NCBI GenBank assembly: GCA_003280515.1
Contig: QCER01000002.1
Coordinates: 62,001-126,000, forward strand
Direction of reading: 5' to 3'
DNA from: Prochlorococcus sp. AG-355-P18
GTDB taxonomy: Bacteria; Cyanobacteriota; Cyanobacteriia; PCC-6307; Cyanobiaceae
Length of the DNA stretch: 64,000 nt
Below, in pieces: positions 1-8,236 of the stretch. Under the pieces are notes generated by a model that was not told the DNA's origin, did no database searches, and was given only the letters and a program-made list of their open reading frames with translations. Position 1 is the stretch's first letter; each line of letters opens with the position of its first letter. Made by a program: the position numbers and the translations under genes.

Positions 1-531
1 CTTAGAAGAAGACCTGTTACTGTTCAATATCCATATGAAAAATTAATACCTTCCGAAAGATATAGAGGAAGGATACATTATGAATTTGATAAATGTATTG
101 CTTGTGAAGTTTGTGTGAGAGTATGTCCCATAAATCTCCCAGTAGTAGATTGGGTAATGAATAAAGAAACCAAAAAAAAGGAACTTAGAAATTATTCAAT
201 AGATTTTGGAGTTTGTATTTTTTGCGGAAATTGTGTTGAATATTGCCCAACTAATTGTCTATCAATGACCGAAGAATATGAGTTAGCTACTTTTGACAGA
301 CACAATTTAAATTTCGATAATGTCGCACTTGGCAGACTACCTACAAATGTTACAACAGATCCTTCAGTTAAACCTCTAAGAGAACTTGCCTATCTTCCTA
401 AAGGTGTCATGGACCCTCATGAAATAGCAGCTTCAGATGCAAGAGTTGGTAAATTACCTGAAGAAGTTTATGATTGGATGAGGCCTGAATCCAATGAAAA
501 TAAAGATAAAGTTTCTAATCCAATTAATTAA
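1..531 (+). CDS. ndhI: NDH-1 subunit NdhI, 5' end cut by the window
   Basis: Ferredoxin-type 2[4Fe-4S] subunit in the connecting arm of the thylakoid NAD(P)H/ferredoxin-plastoquinone oxidoreductase (NDH-1). The reading frame is open from base 1 to a TAA at 529-531, so the true start lies outside the window. Two cluster motifs are seen: [12 protein letters not shown] at roughly residues 32-43 of the visible part, and [12 protein letters not shown] further on. The GTG at 115 lies inside the first cluster and cannot be the start. It heads an ndhI-ndhG-ndhE run with gaps of 12 and 18 bases, the usual cyanobacterial order (ndhA normally lies just upstream). Confidence 0.96.
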   Translation, partial: LRRRPVTVQYPYEKLIPSERYRGRIHYEFDKCIACEVCVRVCPINLPVVDWVMNKETKKKELRNYSIDFGVCIFCGNCVEYCPTNCLSMTEEYELATFDRHNLNFDNVALGRLPTNVTTDPSVKPLRELAYLPKGVMDPHEIAASDARVGKLPEEVYDWMRPESNENKDKVSNPIN

Positions 532-543
532 TTTACATAATTT

Positions 544-1143
544 ATGTCCATTGCCATAACAACACAATTTATTTGTTTTACAGTTTTATCTTTAGTTGTC
601 ATTATCGGAGCACTTGGTGTTGTGTTGCTCGAAAGTATTGTTTATTCAGCCTTTCTGCTTGGTGGAGTTTTCATGAGTGTTGCAGGATTATATCTTCTAT
701 TAAATGCAAGTTTTGTTGCTGCAGCTCAAGTCTTAGTTTATGTGGGTGCAGTGAATGTATTAATAATTTTTGCGATAATGCTAGTCAATAAAAAAGAAGA
801 TTTAAAGCCTATCAATGACATTAAATCGAGAAGAGTTATATCAACATCGATATGTTTAACCCTTCTAAGCCTCTTAATAAGAGTTGACTTGACCAATGTA
901 TGGAGGCTATCAAGTCCTAAAAACTCTATTGGAGAAGAATCAACTATAAGGATTGGTGAACATCTTTTTAGTGATTATTTACTCCCATTTGAAGTAGCTT
1001 CAGTCTTACTTCTAATGGCAATGATTGGGGCTATTGTTTTAGCTAGAAGAGATGTAATGAGCAAAGATATTTCGACAGGACTACCTGTTGATCAAGAGTT
1101 AATTGAAAAATCATCAGAACCATTACTTACAAATAAAAATTAA
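544..1143 (+). CDS. ndhG: NDH-1 membrane subunit NdhG (chain 6)
   Basis: Membrane-arm subunit of NDH-1, homologous to NuoJ/ND6. The 199-residue product is strongly hydrophobic, with about five membrane segments. It contains the family-typical stretch AAQVLVYVGAVNVLIIFAIM near residues 60-79 and a final helix (EVASVLLLMAMIGAIVLARR) around 149-168. It sits 12 bases after ndhI and 18 bases before ndhE, consistent with co-transcription. The length matches cyanobacterial NdhG (about 200 residues). Confidence 0.95.
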   Translation: MSIAITTQFICFTVLSLVVIIGALGVVLLESIVYSAFLLGGVFMSVAGLYLLLNASFVAAAQVLVYVGAVNVLIIFAIMLVNKKEDLKPINDIKSRRVISTSICLTLLSLLIRVDLTNVWRLSSPKNSIGEESTIRIGEHLFSDYLLPFEVASVLLLMAMIGAIVLARRDVMSKDISTGLPVDQELIEKSSEPLLTNKN

Positions 1144-1161
1144 CCTTTTGAATTTCTTATT

Positions 1162-1482
1162 ATGAATTTAGAATCAATCCCTCTTCAAGCTTTTTTAATA
1201 GTTTCTTCAGCACTATTTTGCATTGGTATTTGGGGATTATTAAATAGCAGAAATGCAGTCAGAGTTCTTATGAGCATTGAATTAATGCTCAATGCGGTAA
1301 ATATAAACTTGATGGCGTTTTCTTCCTATATTGATAATAATTTAATTCAAGGACAAGTTTTTACAATTTTTGTGATTACTGTTGCTGCCGCAGAAGCAGC
1401 CGTTGGATTAGCTATATTGTTATCTCTTTATAGGAATAGGGTGACTGTAGATATGGAAAGTTTTAATTTATTAAAATGGTAA
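1162..1482 (+). CDS. ndhE: NDH-1 membrane subunit NdhE (chain 4L)
   Basis: Small three-helix membrane subunit of NDH-1, homologous to NuoK/ND4L. The 106-residue product has the conserved helix-2 stretch [17 protein letters not shown] (residues 37-53), with the buried Glu used in the proton channel, and [17 protein letters not shown] in helix 3 with the second conserved Glu. The ATG at 1162 gives the normal family length. It is followed 9 bases later by the NAD kinase gene, so the respiratory operon probably runs on into nadK. Confidence 0.95.
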   Translation: MNLESIPLQAFLIVSSALFCIGIWGLLNSRNAVRVLMSIELMLNAVNINLMAFSSYIDNNLIQGQVFTIFVITVAAAEAAVGLAILLSLYRNRVTVDMESFNLLKW

Positions 1483-1491
1483 AAGCATTAA

Positions 1492-2403
1492 ATGAAACTT
1501 TCATTAGTGCTCATTGTTTATCGTTCAGATAGTTCTATAGCTCAAGAGGCTTCAAAATTCTGTGAAGAAGTTCTTAAAGCAAAAAATATTAAATCAAAAA
1601 GGATTGAAAGTGATTTTCATCTAGATGAAATTGAAAAATATCTTTCTAATTCAGAATCACAACCAAATATTGGCATAGTTCTTGGTGGAGACGGAACCTT
1701 CCTGAAATGTGCAAATGCATTAGCTGATTATGATATTCCTTTATTGAGTATTAATATTGGAGGTAATTTGGGGTTTCTTACTCAAGAGAAAGAATTTTTA
1801 TTCGACAAATCTTTTATTGAAATCCTTGAAAACGAAGAATATTTAATTGACTTTCGTAATAGATTAAATTGCAATGTTTGTGTTGAGGGGACAAGTTCTG
1901 AGAAAAAAATCATAAAAAGCTATAACGCCTTAAATGATTTTTATTTTAAATCCGTTGAAGAGGATATTTCTCCGACCAACCAAATACAAATTGAAATAGA
2001 TAATGAGAAGGTGAATGAATATAAAGGTGATGGATTGATTGTATCTACATCTACGGGTTCAACAGCCTACTCAATGGCTGCAGGAGGTCCAATAGTACAT
2101 CCTAGTATAGATGGAATGATTATTAACCCTATATGCCCAATGAGTTTGGCTAGTAGACCAATCGTCATACCAAATACAAGTAAGGTAATCATTAAGCCAG
2201 TAAAAAAAAGTAAAGGGGAAATTAAATTATGGACTGACGGTTCAAAATGTATGACCATTAAGGAAAATTATTATTGTGAAATCAAAAAAGGGAAATCACC
2301 CTGCAAAATAATAAAGTTTAAAAAAAGCACAAGCTACTATAATACCTTAATAAAAAAACTAGATTGGAAAGGCGATTTGTCTCCAAAAAATCCAGAAAAT
2401 TAG
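1492..2403 (+). CDS. nadK: NAD kinase
   Basis: Phosphorylates NAD to NADP with ATP or polyphosphate. The 303-residue product carries the family motif GGDGTF at residues 65-70 and the NAD-binding segment [18 protein letters not shown] in the second half, both diagnostic for the NadK/PpnK fold. It follows ndhE by 9 bases, and its stop codon directly abuts the ATG of the CYTH gene at 2404, so ndhI-G-E-nadK-CYTH is probably one transcript. Picocyanobacteria commonly carry two NAD kinases; this is one of them. Placing NADP synthesis behind NDH-1 genes fits a shared pyridine-nucleotide theme (inference). Confidence 0.93.
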   Translation: MKLSLVLIVYRSDSSIAQEASKFCEEVLKAKNIKSKRIESDFHLDEIEKYLSNSESQPNIGIVLGGDGTFLKCANALADYDIPLLSINIGGNLGFLTQEKEFLFDKSFIEILENEEYLIDFRNRLNCNVCVEGTSSEKKIIKSYNALNDFYFKSVEEDISPTNQIQIEIDNEKVNEYKGDGLIVSTSTGSTAYSMAAGGPIVHPSIDGMIINPICPMSLASRPIVIPNTSKVIIKPVKKSKGEIKLWTDGSKCMTIKENYYCEIKKGKSPCKIIKFKKSTSYYNTLIKKLDWKGDLSPKNPEN

Positions 2404-2880
2404 ATGGCTTTAGAAATAGAAAGACGTTTTCTAATAAAAAATGACAAATGGAAAGAATTCATCACTAAAAAAATTTATATTGAACAAGGATATTTATCCA
2501 ATAGTTTAGAAGGTTGGATTATTAGGGTAAGGGTTATAGGCAAAAATTCTAAAATTGCACTTAAAAAACATATCAAGGGCTTTACCAACTTTGAATTTGA
2601 ATACTCAATCCCACGAAGTGATGCTGAAACAATAATGTCAAATCTTTCAAATACAATTAAAAAAGATAGATTTTTTTTAGACATTGAAAAAAAATCATGG
2701 ATTATAGATTGCTTTAAAGAAAATAATTATCCACTTGAAATTGCAGAAATTGAACTTTCCAATGAAGAGGAAGATTTATTTCTTCCATCTTTCATTTCAA
2801 AAGAAATTACTGGGCTTACCCATTACTCCAATTTCAGTCTCGCTAACAAGCCTTATTCAGAGTGGATAGAAGACTACTAA
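2404..2880 (+). CDS. CYTH domain protein (triphosphatase-like)
   Basis: Belongs to the CYTH (CyaB-thiamine triphosphatase) superfamily, whose members form a tunnel that binds triphosphates. Seen directly: the N-terminal EIERRFL signature at residues 4-10, followed by basic and acidic strand segments (RVRVIG, IALKKH, FEFEYSI, LEIAEIEL) that alternate as expected for the tunnel. The length of 158 residues suits a stand-alone CYTH protein. Bacterial relatives studied hydrolyse inorganic tripolyphosphate, so that activity is the best guess but cannot be read from the sequence. It starts immediately after the nadK stop, suggesting coupled translation. Confidence 0.85.
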   Translation: MALEIERRFLIKNDKWKEFITKKIYIEQGYLSNSLEGWIIRVRVIGKNSKIALKKHIKGFTNFEFEYSIPRSDAETIMSNLSNTIKKDRFFLDIEKKSWIIDCFKENNYPLEIAEIELSNEEEDLFLPSFISKEITGLTHYSNFSLANKPYSEWIEDY

Positions 2881-2902
2881 CAACTTGCGAAAGTAACTAG
2901 CC

Positions 2903-2922
2903 AAAGGAGCCATGTATCCTTT
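2903..2922 (+). terminator. Weak hairpin after the ndhI-CYTH run
   Basis: The arms AAAGGA (2903-2908) and TCCTTT (2917-2922) can pair around an 8-base loop and are followed by an AT-rich stretch with several T runs. This is a possible weak terminator of the upstream operon. The stem is only six pairs and the T tract is broken, so it may be chance. Confidence 0.25.
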
Positions 2923-2962
2923 ATATTTTCTTTATATTTAATCAAATTATTTTTTTCTTCAG

Positions 2963-3151
2963 ATGTATGGTCTTTACGACAAAGAAGGAATATTAAGATT
3001 TGTTGATTCAGACAAGGATGCATGTATTGCTTATGCTGAGCTCTTTGAATTAGGTTCTACAAGTTATTGTCTAATGGATTTGGCTAATGACTCAGAAAAA
3101 GTAGAGATTAATACTAATCTTGATCAGAGTCTGGGAGTGTACAACAATTAA
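2963..3151 (+). CDS. Small protein of unknown function (62 aa)
   Basis: A 62-residue acidic protein with no membrane segment and no motif I can name. It begins MYGLYDKEG and contains two cysteines. The composition is protein-like (balanced, mixed charges, regular hydrophobic spacing) rather than that of a random AT-rich frame, which is why I keep it. Its last 38 bases overlap the 3' end of the oppositely directed LuxR-type gene. An AT-rich 82-base leader lies upstream. I do not recognise a family; conservation among Prochlorococcus genomes would settle whether it is real. Confidence 0.6.
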   Translation: MYGLYDKEGILRFVDSDKDACIAYAELFELGSTSYCLMDLANDSEKVEINTNLDQSLGVYNN

Positions 3152-3392
3152 ATCCATCTCTGCAAATCTTTCCGTTGTCCATTGCCCAATTCAAAAGTGC
3201 TACTCTGTTTTTAGACCCAGTTTTTGTAAACATATTACTTACATGATTATCAACAGTTCTTTTACTAATAGTTAGTTTTACCGCAATTTCTTGATTTGTA
3301 AGCCCATCAGCTACGAGATCAATGATTTCCATCTCTCTTGCTGAGAGACCCATCATATCAATGTTGTTTACTTCTTCTTCAACCATTTGCAT
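3114..3392 (-). CDS. pedR: Small LuxR-type regulator, PedR-like
   Basis: A stand-alone DNA-binding domain of the LuxR/FixJ (GerE) class, 92 residues with no receiver or ligand domain. The four-helix HTH covers about residues 15-75, with the signature LSAREMEIIDLVADGLTNQE, then TISKRTVDNHVSNMFTK. Its size and architecture match PedR of Synechocystis (Ssl0564), a redox-sensing regulator tied to thioredoxin and photosynthetic electron transport. PedR acts through a cysteine; two cysteines lie near the C terminus here (CRDGFNCC region). The symbol is by resemblance only. The gene converges with and overlaps a 62-residue ORF. Confidence 0.78.
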   Translation of the reverse strand: MQMVEEEVNNIDMMGLSAREMEIIDLVADGLTNQEIAVKLTISKRTVDNHVSNMFTKTGSKNRVALLNWAMDNGKICRDGFNCCTLPDSDQD

Positions 3393-3467
3393 TTAAACAG
3401 TTCCTTTTTTATTATTTAAGTTTAGCAATCTCAGTACACTTGTTAACAAAGTAGGAAACAAAAGCAA

Positions 3468-4358
3468 TTGAAATCAAAACTTCAGCAGACTTTAGAAAAA
3501 AATTCTAAGGTTATTACGGCAGAGTTAATGCCTCCAAGAGGTGGAAACCCCGTAAGATCTATTAAGATAGCACAACTTTTGAAAGATAAGGTACATGCTG
3601 TTAACATTACCGATGGAAGCAGGGCTGTAATGAGAATGTGCAGCTTGGCAATGTCCAAACTATTACTGGAAAATGGAATAGAACCAATAATGCAAATATC
3701 TTGTAGAGATCGTAATAAAATTGCTTTACAATCGGACATTCTTGGAGCAAATGCTTTAGGAATTAAAAACATCTTATGCATTACCGGTGATTCAGTAAAA
3801 GCTGGTGATCAACAAGATGCTAAGGCAGTACATGAGTTTGAGTCAGTTAGATTGCTTCAACAAATTCAAGCCTTTAATAACGGAGTTGATCCTACTCTAG
3901 GAGAACTTGCCGATAAAAAAACATTTATTTTTGCAGGCGCTGCAGCTGATCCAAGTTGCAGAAATCAAAGAAGTTTAGAAATGAGAACGAGAAGGAAAAA
4001 ACAGGCTGGAGCTAGATTTATACAAACTCAAATGATTATGGAAAAAGAAAATTTGATAAAATTTTGTGAGAAAATTAGCAATCCTCTTGAAATTCCTGTA
4101 ATTGCTGGTGTATTCCTATTAAAATCTTACAAAAACGCTCTTTTTATAAACAAATACGTTCCAGGAGCAAACATCCCTGAAAATATCTTAAATCGTCTTA
4201 AAGATGCTAAAGACCCTTTACAGGAGGGCATTAGCATTGCAGCTGAACAAGCTCATGATTTTATTAATATCGCAAATGGTATTCATCTAATGGCCGTAAA
4301 AGCAGAGCATTTAATTCCTGAGATTATTGAAAAAGCTGATCTTAGTCTGGAATATTAA
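3468..4358 (+). CDS. metF: Methylenetetrahydrofolate reductase
   Basis: Reduces 5,10-methylene-THF to 5-methyl-THF for methionine synthesis, using an FAD-bound TIM barrel. Seen: the barrel start ITAELMPPRGG, where E is the usual general-acid position, then HAVNITDGSRAVMRMCS, NILCITGDSVKAGDQ and GARFIQTQMI, all typical of the family. The length of 296 residues is normal for the bacterial enzyme. The only suitable start is a TTG at 3468. The last 17 bases overlap the convergent sugar-nucleotide transferase gene. Confidence 0.92.
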   Translation: MKSKLQQTLEKNSKVITAELMPPRGGNPVRSIKIAQLLKDKVHAVNITDGSRAVMRMCSLAMSKLLLENGIEPIMQISCRDRNKIALQSDILGANALGIKNILCITGDSVKAGDQQDAKAVHEFESVRLLQQIQAFNNGVDPTLGELADKKTFIFAGAAADPSCRNQRSLEMRTRRKKQAGARFIQTQMIMEKENLIKFCEKISNPLEIPVIAGVFLLKSYKNALFINKYVPGANIPENILNRLKDAKDPLQEGISIAAEQAHDFINIANGIHLMAVKAEHLIPEIIEKADLSLEY

Positions 4359-4367
4359 TCAGATCAG
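4331..4367 (-). terminator. Hairpin with T run for the minus-strand transferase gene
   Basis: CTGATCT (4336-4342) and AGATCAG (4361-4367) form a perfect seven-pair inverted repeat around an 18-base loop. Read on the minus strand it is followed by C then a run of T (4331-4335). It would end transcription of the sugar-nucleotide transferase gene from within the 3' end of metF. Confidence 0.4.
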
Positions 4368-5520
4368 TACCTAATAATTCTGCCATAGCTTTTTGCTGAG
4401 GCGATGGCTCAGTCAAATCAGATCTTCTTGAATCTGCTATTAACCAATCTAAAGATGCATCTTGCAAATCAAAATGATCTCCATTTTTCCCAACACAATA
4501 TTTACCAAACACTAACTTATCCATAAGTCGCACCCCTTTACCAATTTTAGAGTAATCAAAAATAATTGAGTTATCTATAGTAGCTCCTTCGCAAATACAG
4601 CAACTTGGTCCAATCATTGAAGGGCCAATAATAGTTGCTCCATCCTCTATCCTAGTCATCCCTCCTATATAAACAGGACCGGTAATATTAACTTTTTCCC
4701 AGTTAGCCGCTACATTCAAACCCGTAAAAACTCCTGGTTTAATTTCCTTGCCTGGTATTTGCACTTGTCTTACCTTACCTTGCAATACGTTTCTAATCGC
4801 ACTCCAGTAATCTGGAACTTTTCCAATATCTACCCATTCAAAATCCATTGGTAATGCAAAAAATGGTAAATCCATTTCAACAAGTTTAGGGAAAAGATCA
4901 GCTCCAATATCAAATTTCTCAGCAGAAGGTATGTAATTAAAAATTTCAGGTTCGAAAAGATAAATTCCTGTATTTATAGAGTCACTTAAAGCTTGATCAA
5001 CTGATGGCTTTTCCTGAAAAGCCTTGATTCGTCCATTTTCATCTGAAACTACAACACCGTAACTTGATACTTGATCTTTAGTCACCTTCTTTGTTATCAA
5101 GCTCGCAATAGCTCCTTTCTGCTTATGTTTTTTAACAGCTTGAGTTAAATCTAAATCAACTAAAGCATCACCACATAAAACAACAAAAGTTTCATCAAAG
5201 AAATTCTGAAAATCCTGAATTTTTTTTAATCCTCCCGCGGATCCTAAAGCATCACCTATTAATTCTCCATCTTCAATTCTTCCTTCAAAACTATAAGCAA
5301 TTTCTACTCCAAATCTTTGCCCATCCCTAAAATAATTTTCAATTTCTTCAGCCAAATGAGAAACATTTACCATTATTTCCTTAAAATTATGTTCTCTTAA
5401 AAGTTCCAAGAGAAACTCCATAACAGGTTTTTGCAAAATCGGAATCATCGGTTTAGGAATAACGTGCGTAATAGGCTGAACACGTGTGCCTTTACCTGCC
5501 GCAAGTATCATTGCCTTCAT
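4342..5520 (-). CDS. NDP-sugar synthase (nucleotidyltransferase with C-terminal left-handed helix repeats)
   Basis: Transfers a nucleotidyl group to a sugar 1-phosphate, in the glucose-1-phosphate thymidylyl/mannose-1-phosphate guanylyltransferase superfamily. The start is set at the ATG at 5520 because the product then begins MKAMILAAGKGTRVQPIT, the N-terminal GxGxR nucleotide loop. A longer frame up to 5589 adds 23 unrelated residues and overlaps scpA, and a TATAAT lies between the two. Other cues are KPMIPILQKPVMEF, VLCGDALVDLDL, and hexapeptide-like repeats (GPVYIGGMTRIEDGATIIGPSMIG) near residue 290. The substrate is not readable from sequence. Confidence 0.85.
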   Translation of the reverse strand: MKAMILAAGKGTRVQPITHVIPKPMIPILQKPVMEFLLELLREHNFKEIMVNVSHLAEEIENYFRDGQRFGVEIAYSFEGRIEDGELIGDALGSAGGLKKIQDFQNFFDETFVVLCGDALVDLDLTQAVKKHKQKGAIASLITKKVTKDQVSSYGVVVSDENGRIKAFQEKPSVDQALSDSINTGIYLFEPEIFNYIPSAEKFDIGADLFPKLVEMDLPFFALPMDFEWVDIGKVPDYWSAIRNVLQGKVRQVQIPGKEIKPGVFTGLNVAANWEKVNITGPVYIGGMTRIEDGATIIGPSMIGPSCCICEGATIDNSIIFDYSKIGKGVRLMDKLVFGKYCVGKNGDHFDLQDASLDWLIADSRRSDLTEPSPQQKAMAELLGTDLINIPD

Positions 5521-5541
5521 AAATTCAAAACCATTTTTTAA

Positions 5542-5547
5542 ATTATA
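5542..5547 (-). promoter_or_regulatory. Consensus -10 box ahead of the NDP-sugar synthase gene
   Basis: TATAAT on the minus strand at 5547-5542, 21 bases before the ATG at 5520, in the short gap between the scpA stop and this gene. It supports the later start and a separate promoter. No convincing -35 box is seen, which is common in this group. Confidence 0.45.
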
Positions 5548-5566
5548 CGTTATTACTACGAAGCTT

Positions 5567-6388
5567 CTAAGCAGCCGAGGAAGAGGCATTACTTACCTCA
5601 AGATTTTCTATAGGTAACTGAGCTAAGCTACCATCAGGTATTATTCTTTTAATTTGAATTGGGCCATATAAGGAATTAATTTGTTTAATTTCAATTTTGT
5701 TTTCAGATGATAAAAATAACAAAGCCCAAAAAACTCCCAAACGGTCTTTATCTAAATCATTTTTTACAACTGTTTGCCATTTTTTGACTAAATATTCAAA
5801 ATCTGTCCATTGTAATGCTTTTTCCCATCCTTCAATAAATTTCCCTAATGCTTTAGTGGTTTCTGGAAGTTTCTCGCGATGCGCTAATGACTTTACTTGA
5901 GTAATTAAAGCCCTATCAGAATATTTTTTATTTCTTTTTCTCTTCATTAGTAGAAGATCTTGGGTTTCTATAACTTCTGCTATCGACTCTAACTGACTTA
6001 CAAGTTCTCCCAATGTTGTTGTGCGTTTAAGAATTGGTTGTGCAATTGATCTTCTCCTTAGATATTTTTCAGGATATTTCGGAATATCAAATTCTCTATC
6101 AATCCAATCTTGATCATCCGTATCAAATTCATCTTCAAAATCGGAAGAATTTTCTTTGAACACATCAGCTTCCAAAACCTCAGCCTTAAGATTAACTAGT
6201 ACGGAAGCTGCAAAAAATGCTTCGCTGGTCTCAGCTAAATCCTTCTGATATGAGATTTGACTATTTGAAGATTGATTAAAAGTATGTGAGTATTCCTCTA
6301 AAAAACTATCAATTACACTTATTACATCAATATCCCATGGATCAAGCTCACCTTTACCTGCGGCGTCTTGAAGGAACTTAATCAACAA
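5567..6388 (-). CDS. scpA: Segregation and condensation protein A
   Basis: Kleisin subunit that links SMC with ScpB in chromosome condensation. The N-terminal LIKFLQDAAGKGELDPWDIDV and a following helical region match the ScpA/Rec8 N-domain. The C-terminal winged-helix part contains LGVFWALLFLSSENKIEIKQ. At 273 residues the length is normal. The start is uncertain: the frame stays open upstream to a TAA at 6434-6436 and the residues there (RQQLGPRL) look like family sequence, yet no ATG or GTG occurs. TTG at 6388 is the only conventional codon. Confidence 0.88.
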   Translation of the reverse strand: MLIKFLQDAAGKGELDPWDIDVISVIDSFLEEYSHTFNQSSNSQISYQKDLAETSEAFFAASVLVNLKAEVLEADVFKENSSDFEDEFDTDDQDWIDREFDIPKYPEKYLRRRSIAQPILKRTTTLGELVSQLESIAEVIETQDLLLMKRKRNKKYSDRALITQVKSLAHREKLPETTKALGKFIEGWEKALQWTDFEYLVKKWQTVVKNDLDKDRLGVFWALLFLSSENKIEIKQINSLYGPIQIKRIIPDGSLAQLPIENLEVSNASSSAA

Positions 6389-6510
6389 TCTAGGGCCTAA
6401 TTGTTGCCTATCTATAGGATTGAAATAAGATATTTAAGATAGATAAAATCTATTTACAAGATATCCTTTAATTTATTTAATGCCAAACAATATTGAGTTA
6501 ATTTAAAAAA

Positions 6511-8151
6511 TTATATTGTTGGAGCTTTTAGGATGTCATTTGTTTTAGTTCCTGAAAAAATATTTGTTTTAACAGCACCTTTAACTGCAGTTAAATCTCG
6601 ATCAACCAAATTATTGATAGATGCAATGTAACTTTCAGTAATTAATCTTGGGTATAAACCTATTCCAATAATTGGTAGAAGTAAACAGGCAATAATATAA
6701 ATTTCCCTTGGCTCTGCATCTATAAGTTTTCGTTCTTCGATTAATTTAGGATTTTCTTTACCAAAGAAAATTTCTCTCAACATTGAAAGTAGATAAATAG
6801 GAGTAAGTATTACACCTATAGCTGCTAAAGAGGCCATCACTACCCTAAACGGTAGTGTATACACTTCATCAGTAACAAATCCTGTAAATACCATCAATTC
6901 GGAAACAAATCCACTCATACCAGGTAAAGCCAGGGAAGCAAGGGAGCAAGCAGTCCATAGTGCAAACATGATTCTCATTTTTTGACCTACACCACTCATT
7001 TCATCAAGTTTAAGAGTCTTTGTTCTGTCATAGGTAGCACCAACAAGAAAAAATAAACTTGCGCCGATTAATCCATGACTAACCATTTGCAGCATAGCTC
7101 CGCTTGTTCCAAGGCTACTAAAACTTCCTATTCCAATAAGAACGAAACCCATATGACTTATCGAACTGTACGCAATTTTTCTTTTAAGATTTCTTTGAGC
7201 AAAAGAAGTTAATGCAGCATAAATGATATTAACTACCCCCAGAACTATTAATAATGGGGCAAATTGAGCATGAGCAACTGGTAATAATTGTGCATTAAAT
7301 CTTAAAAGAGCATATCCTCCCATCTTTAATAAAATTCCTGCTAGAAGCATATGAACCGGAGCTGTAGCCTCTCCATGAGCATCTGGAAGCCAAGTATGAA
7401 GGGGTACTATTGGAAGTTTCACACCAAATGCAATTAAAAGCCCTATATAACATAATATTTGGAATTTTTGACTAAAATCTTGAGCTGCCAAGTGAGAAAA
7501 CTCAAAGTTAGGAATTTCTGTACCATAGAAACCCATTGCTAACGCCGCAAGAAGAATGAATATAGAACTGCCAGCTGTATAAATAATGAATTTTGTTGCT
7601 GCATATTGTCGATTTTTGCCACCCCATATAGCTAGTAATAAATAAACGGGAATTAACTCAAGTTCCCAAGTTAGAAAGAATAAAAGCATATCTTGTACGG
7701 CAAACACAGCGATTTGCCCACCATCCATAACCAATATCAAAAAGAAAAATAACTTTGGTTTAAACTTGACTGGCCATGCAGCAAGAACTGCTAAAGCAGT
7801 TATAAAACTAGTCAATAATATTAGAGGCATAGACATGCCATCAGCTCCAACAGACCAAGTAAGACCTAAATCAGGGAGCCAACTAATATTTTCTTTAAGT
7901 TGAACATTTTCATTACTAATATCAAAGCCATTTATATATGAACCTACAGTTATTAAAAAAGTAATTAGTGCAATAGACAATGCAAACCATCTCACCTCTT
8001 TGCCATCCCCCTTATCTGGAAAAAAAGGTATCACAAATGCGCTACCAATTGGGAATAAAATTGAAGCAGATAACCAAGGAAAATTAGACAAACCAGCTCC
8101 CAAAGTTCCCGACAGTTGTGTCGCAAAATGTGTATAAAAATAAGTACTCAA
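6511..8151 (-). CDS. ndhD: NDH-1 proton-pumping subunit NdhD (chain 4)
   Basis: Antiporter-like membrane subunit of NDH-1, homologous to NuoM. The 546-residue product has about 14 membrane helices and the hallmark stretches [40 protein letters not shown] and [18 protein letters not shown], with the conserved Glu and Lys residues of the proton path. It follows ndhF on the same strand after 85 bases. Pairing with a full-length NdhF points to the respiratory/cyclic NDH-1L form rather than the CO2-uptake forms (inference from context). Confidence 0.95.
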   Translation of the reverse strand: MSTYFYTHFATQLSGTLGAGLSNFPWLSASILFPIGSAFVIPFFPDKGDGKEVRWFALSIALITFLITVGSYINGFDISNENVQLKENISWLPDLGLTWSVGADGMSMPLILLTSFITALAVLAAWPVKFKPKLFFFLILVMDGGQIAVFAVQDMLLFFLTWELELIPVYLLLAIWGGKNRQYAATKFIIYTAGSSIFILLAALAMGFYGTEIPNFEFSHLAAQDFSQKFQILCYIGLLIAFGVKLPIVPLHTWLPDAHGEATAPVHMLLAGILLKMGGYALLRFNAQLLPVAHAQFAPLLIVLGVVNIIYAALTSFAQRNLKRKIAYSSISHMGFVLIGIGSFSSLGTSGAMLQMVSHGLIGASLFFLVGATYDRTKTLKLDEMSGVGQKMRIMFALWTACSLASLALPGMSGFVSELMVFTGFVTDEVYTLPFRVVMASLAAIGVILTPIYLLSMLREIFFGKENPKLIEERKLIDAEPREIYIIACLLLPIIGIGLYPRLITESYIASINNLVDRDLTAVKGAVKTNIFSGTKTNDILKAPTI

Positions 8152-8236
8152 TTTAATAAGAAATTTATCTTAAATAAAGTCTAGAAATTTTCTGTATTTT
8201 TTCACCCCAATGGACAGTGAAGACACACAATTGTAA

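Noticed and set aside
573..791. Alternate frame inside ndhG rich in Cys and Ser
   Set aside because: Antiphase frame of a conserved membrane protein; the composition reflects T-rich helix codons.
2067..2258. Minus-strand frame inside nadK
   Set aside because: Runs antisense to a clear NAD kinase gene and shows no family features; a shadow frame.
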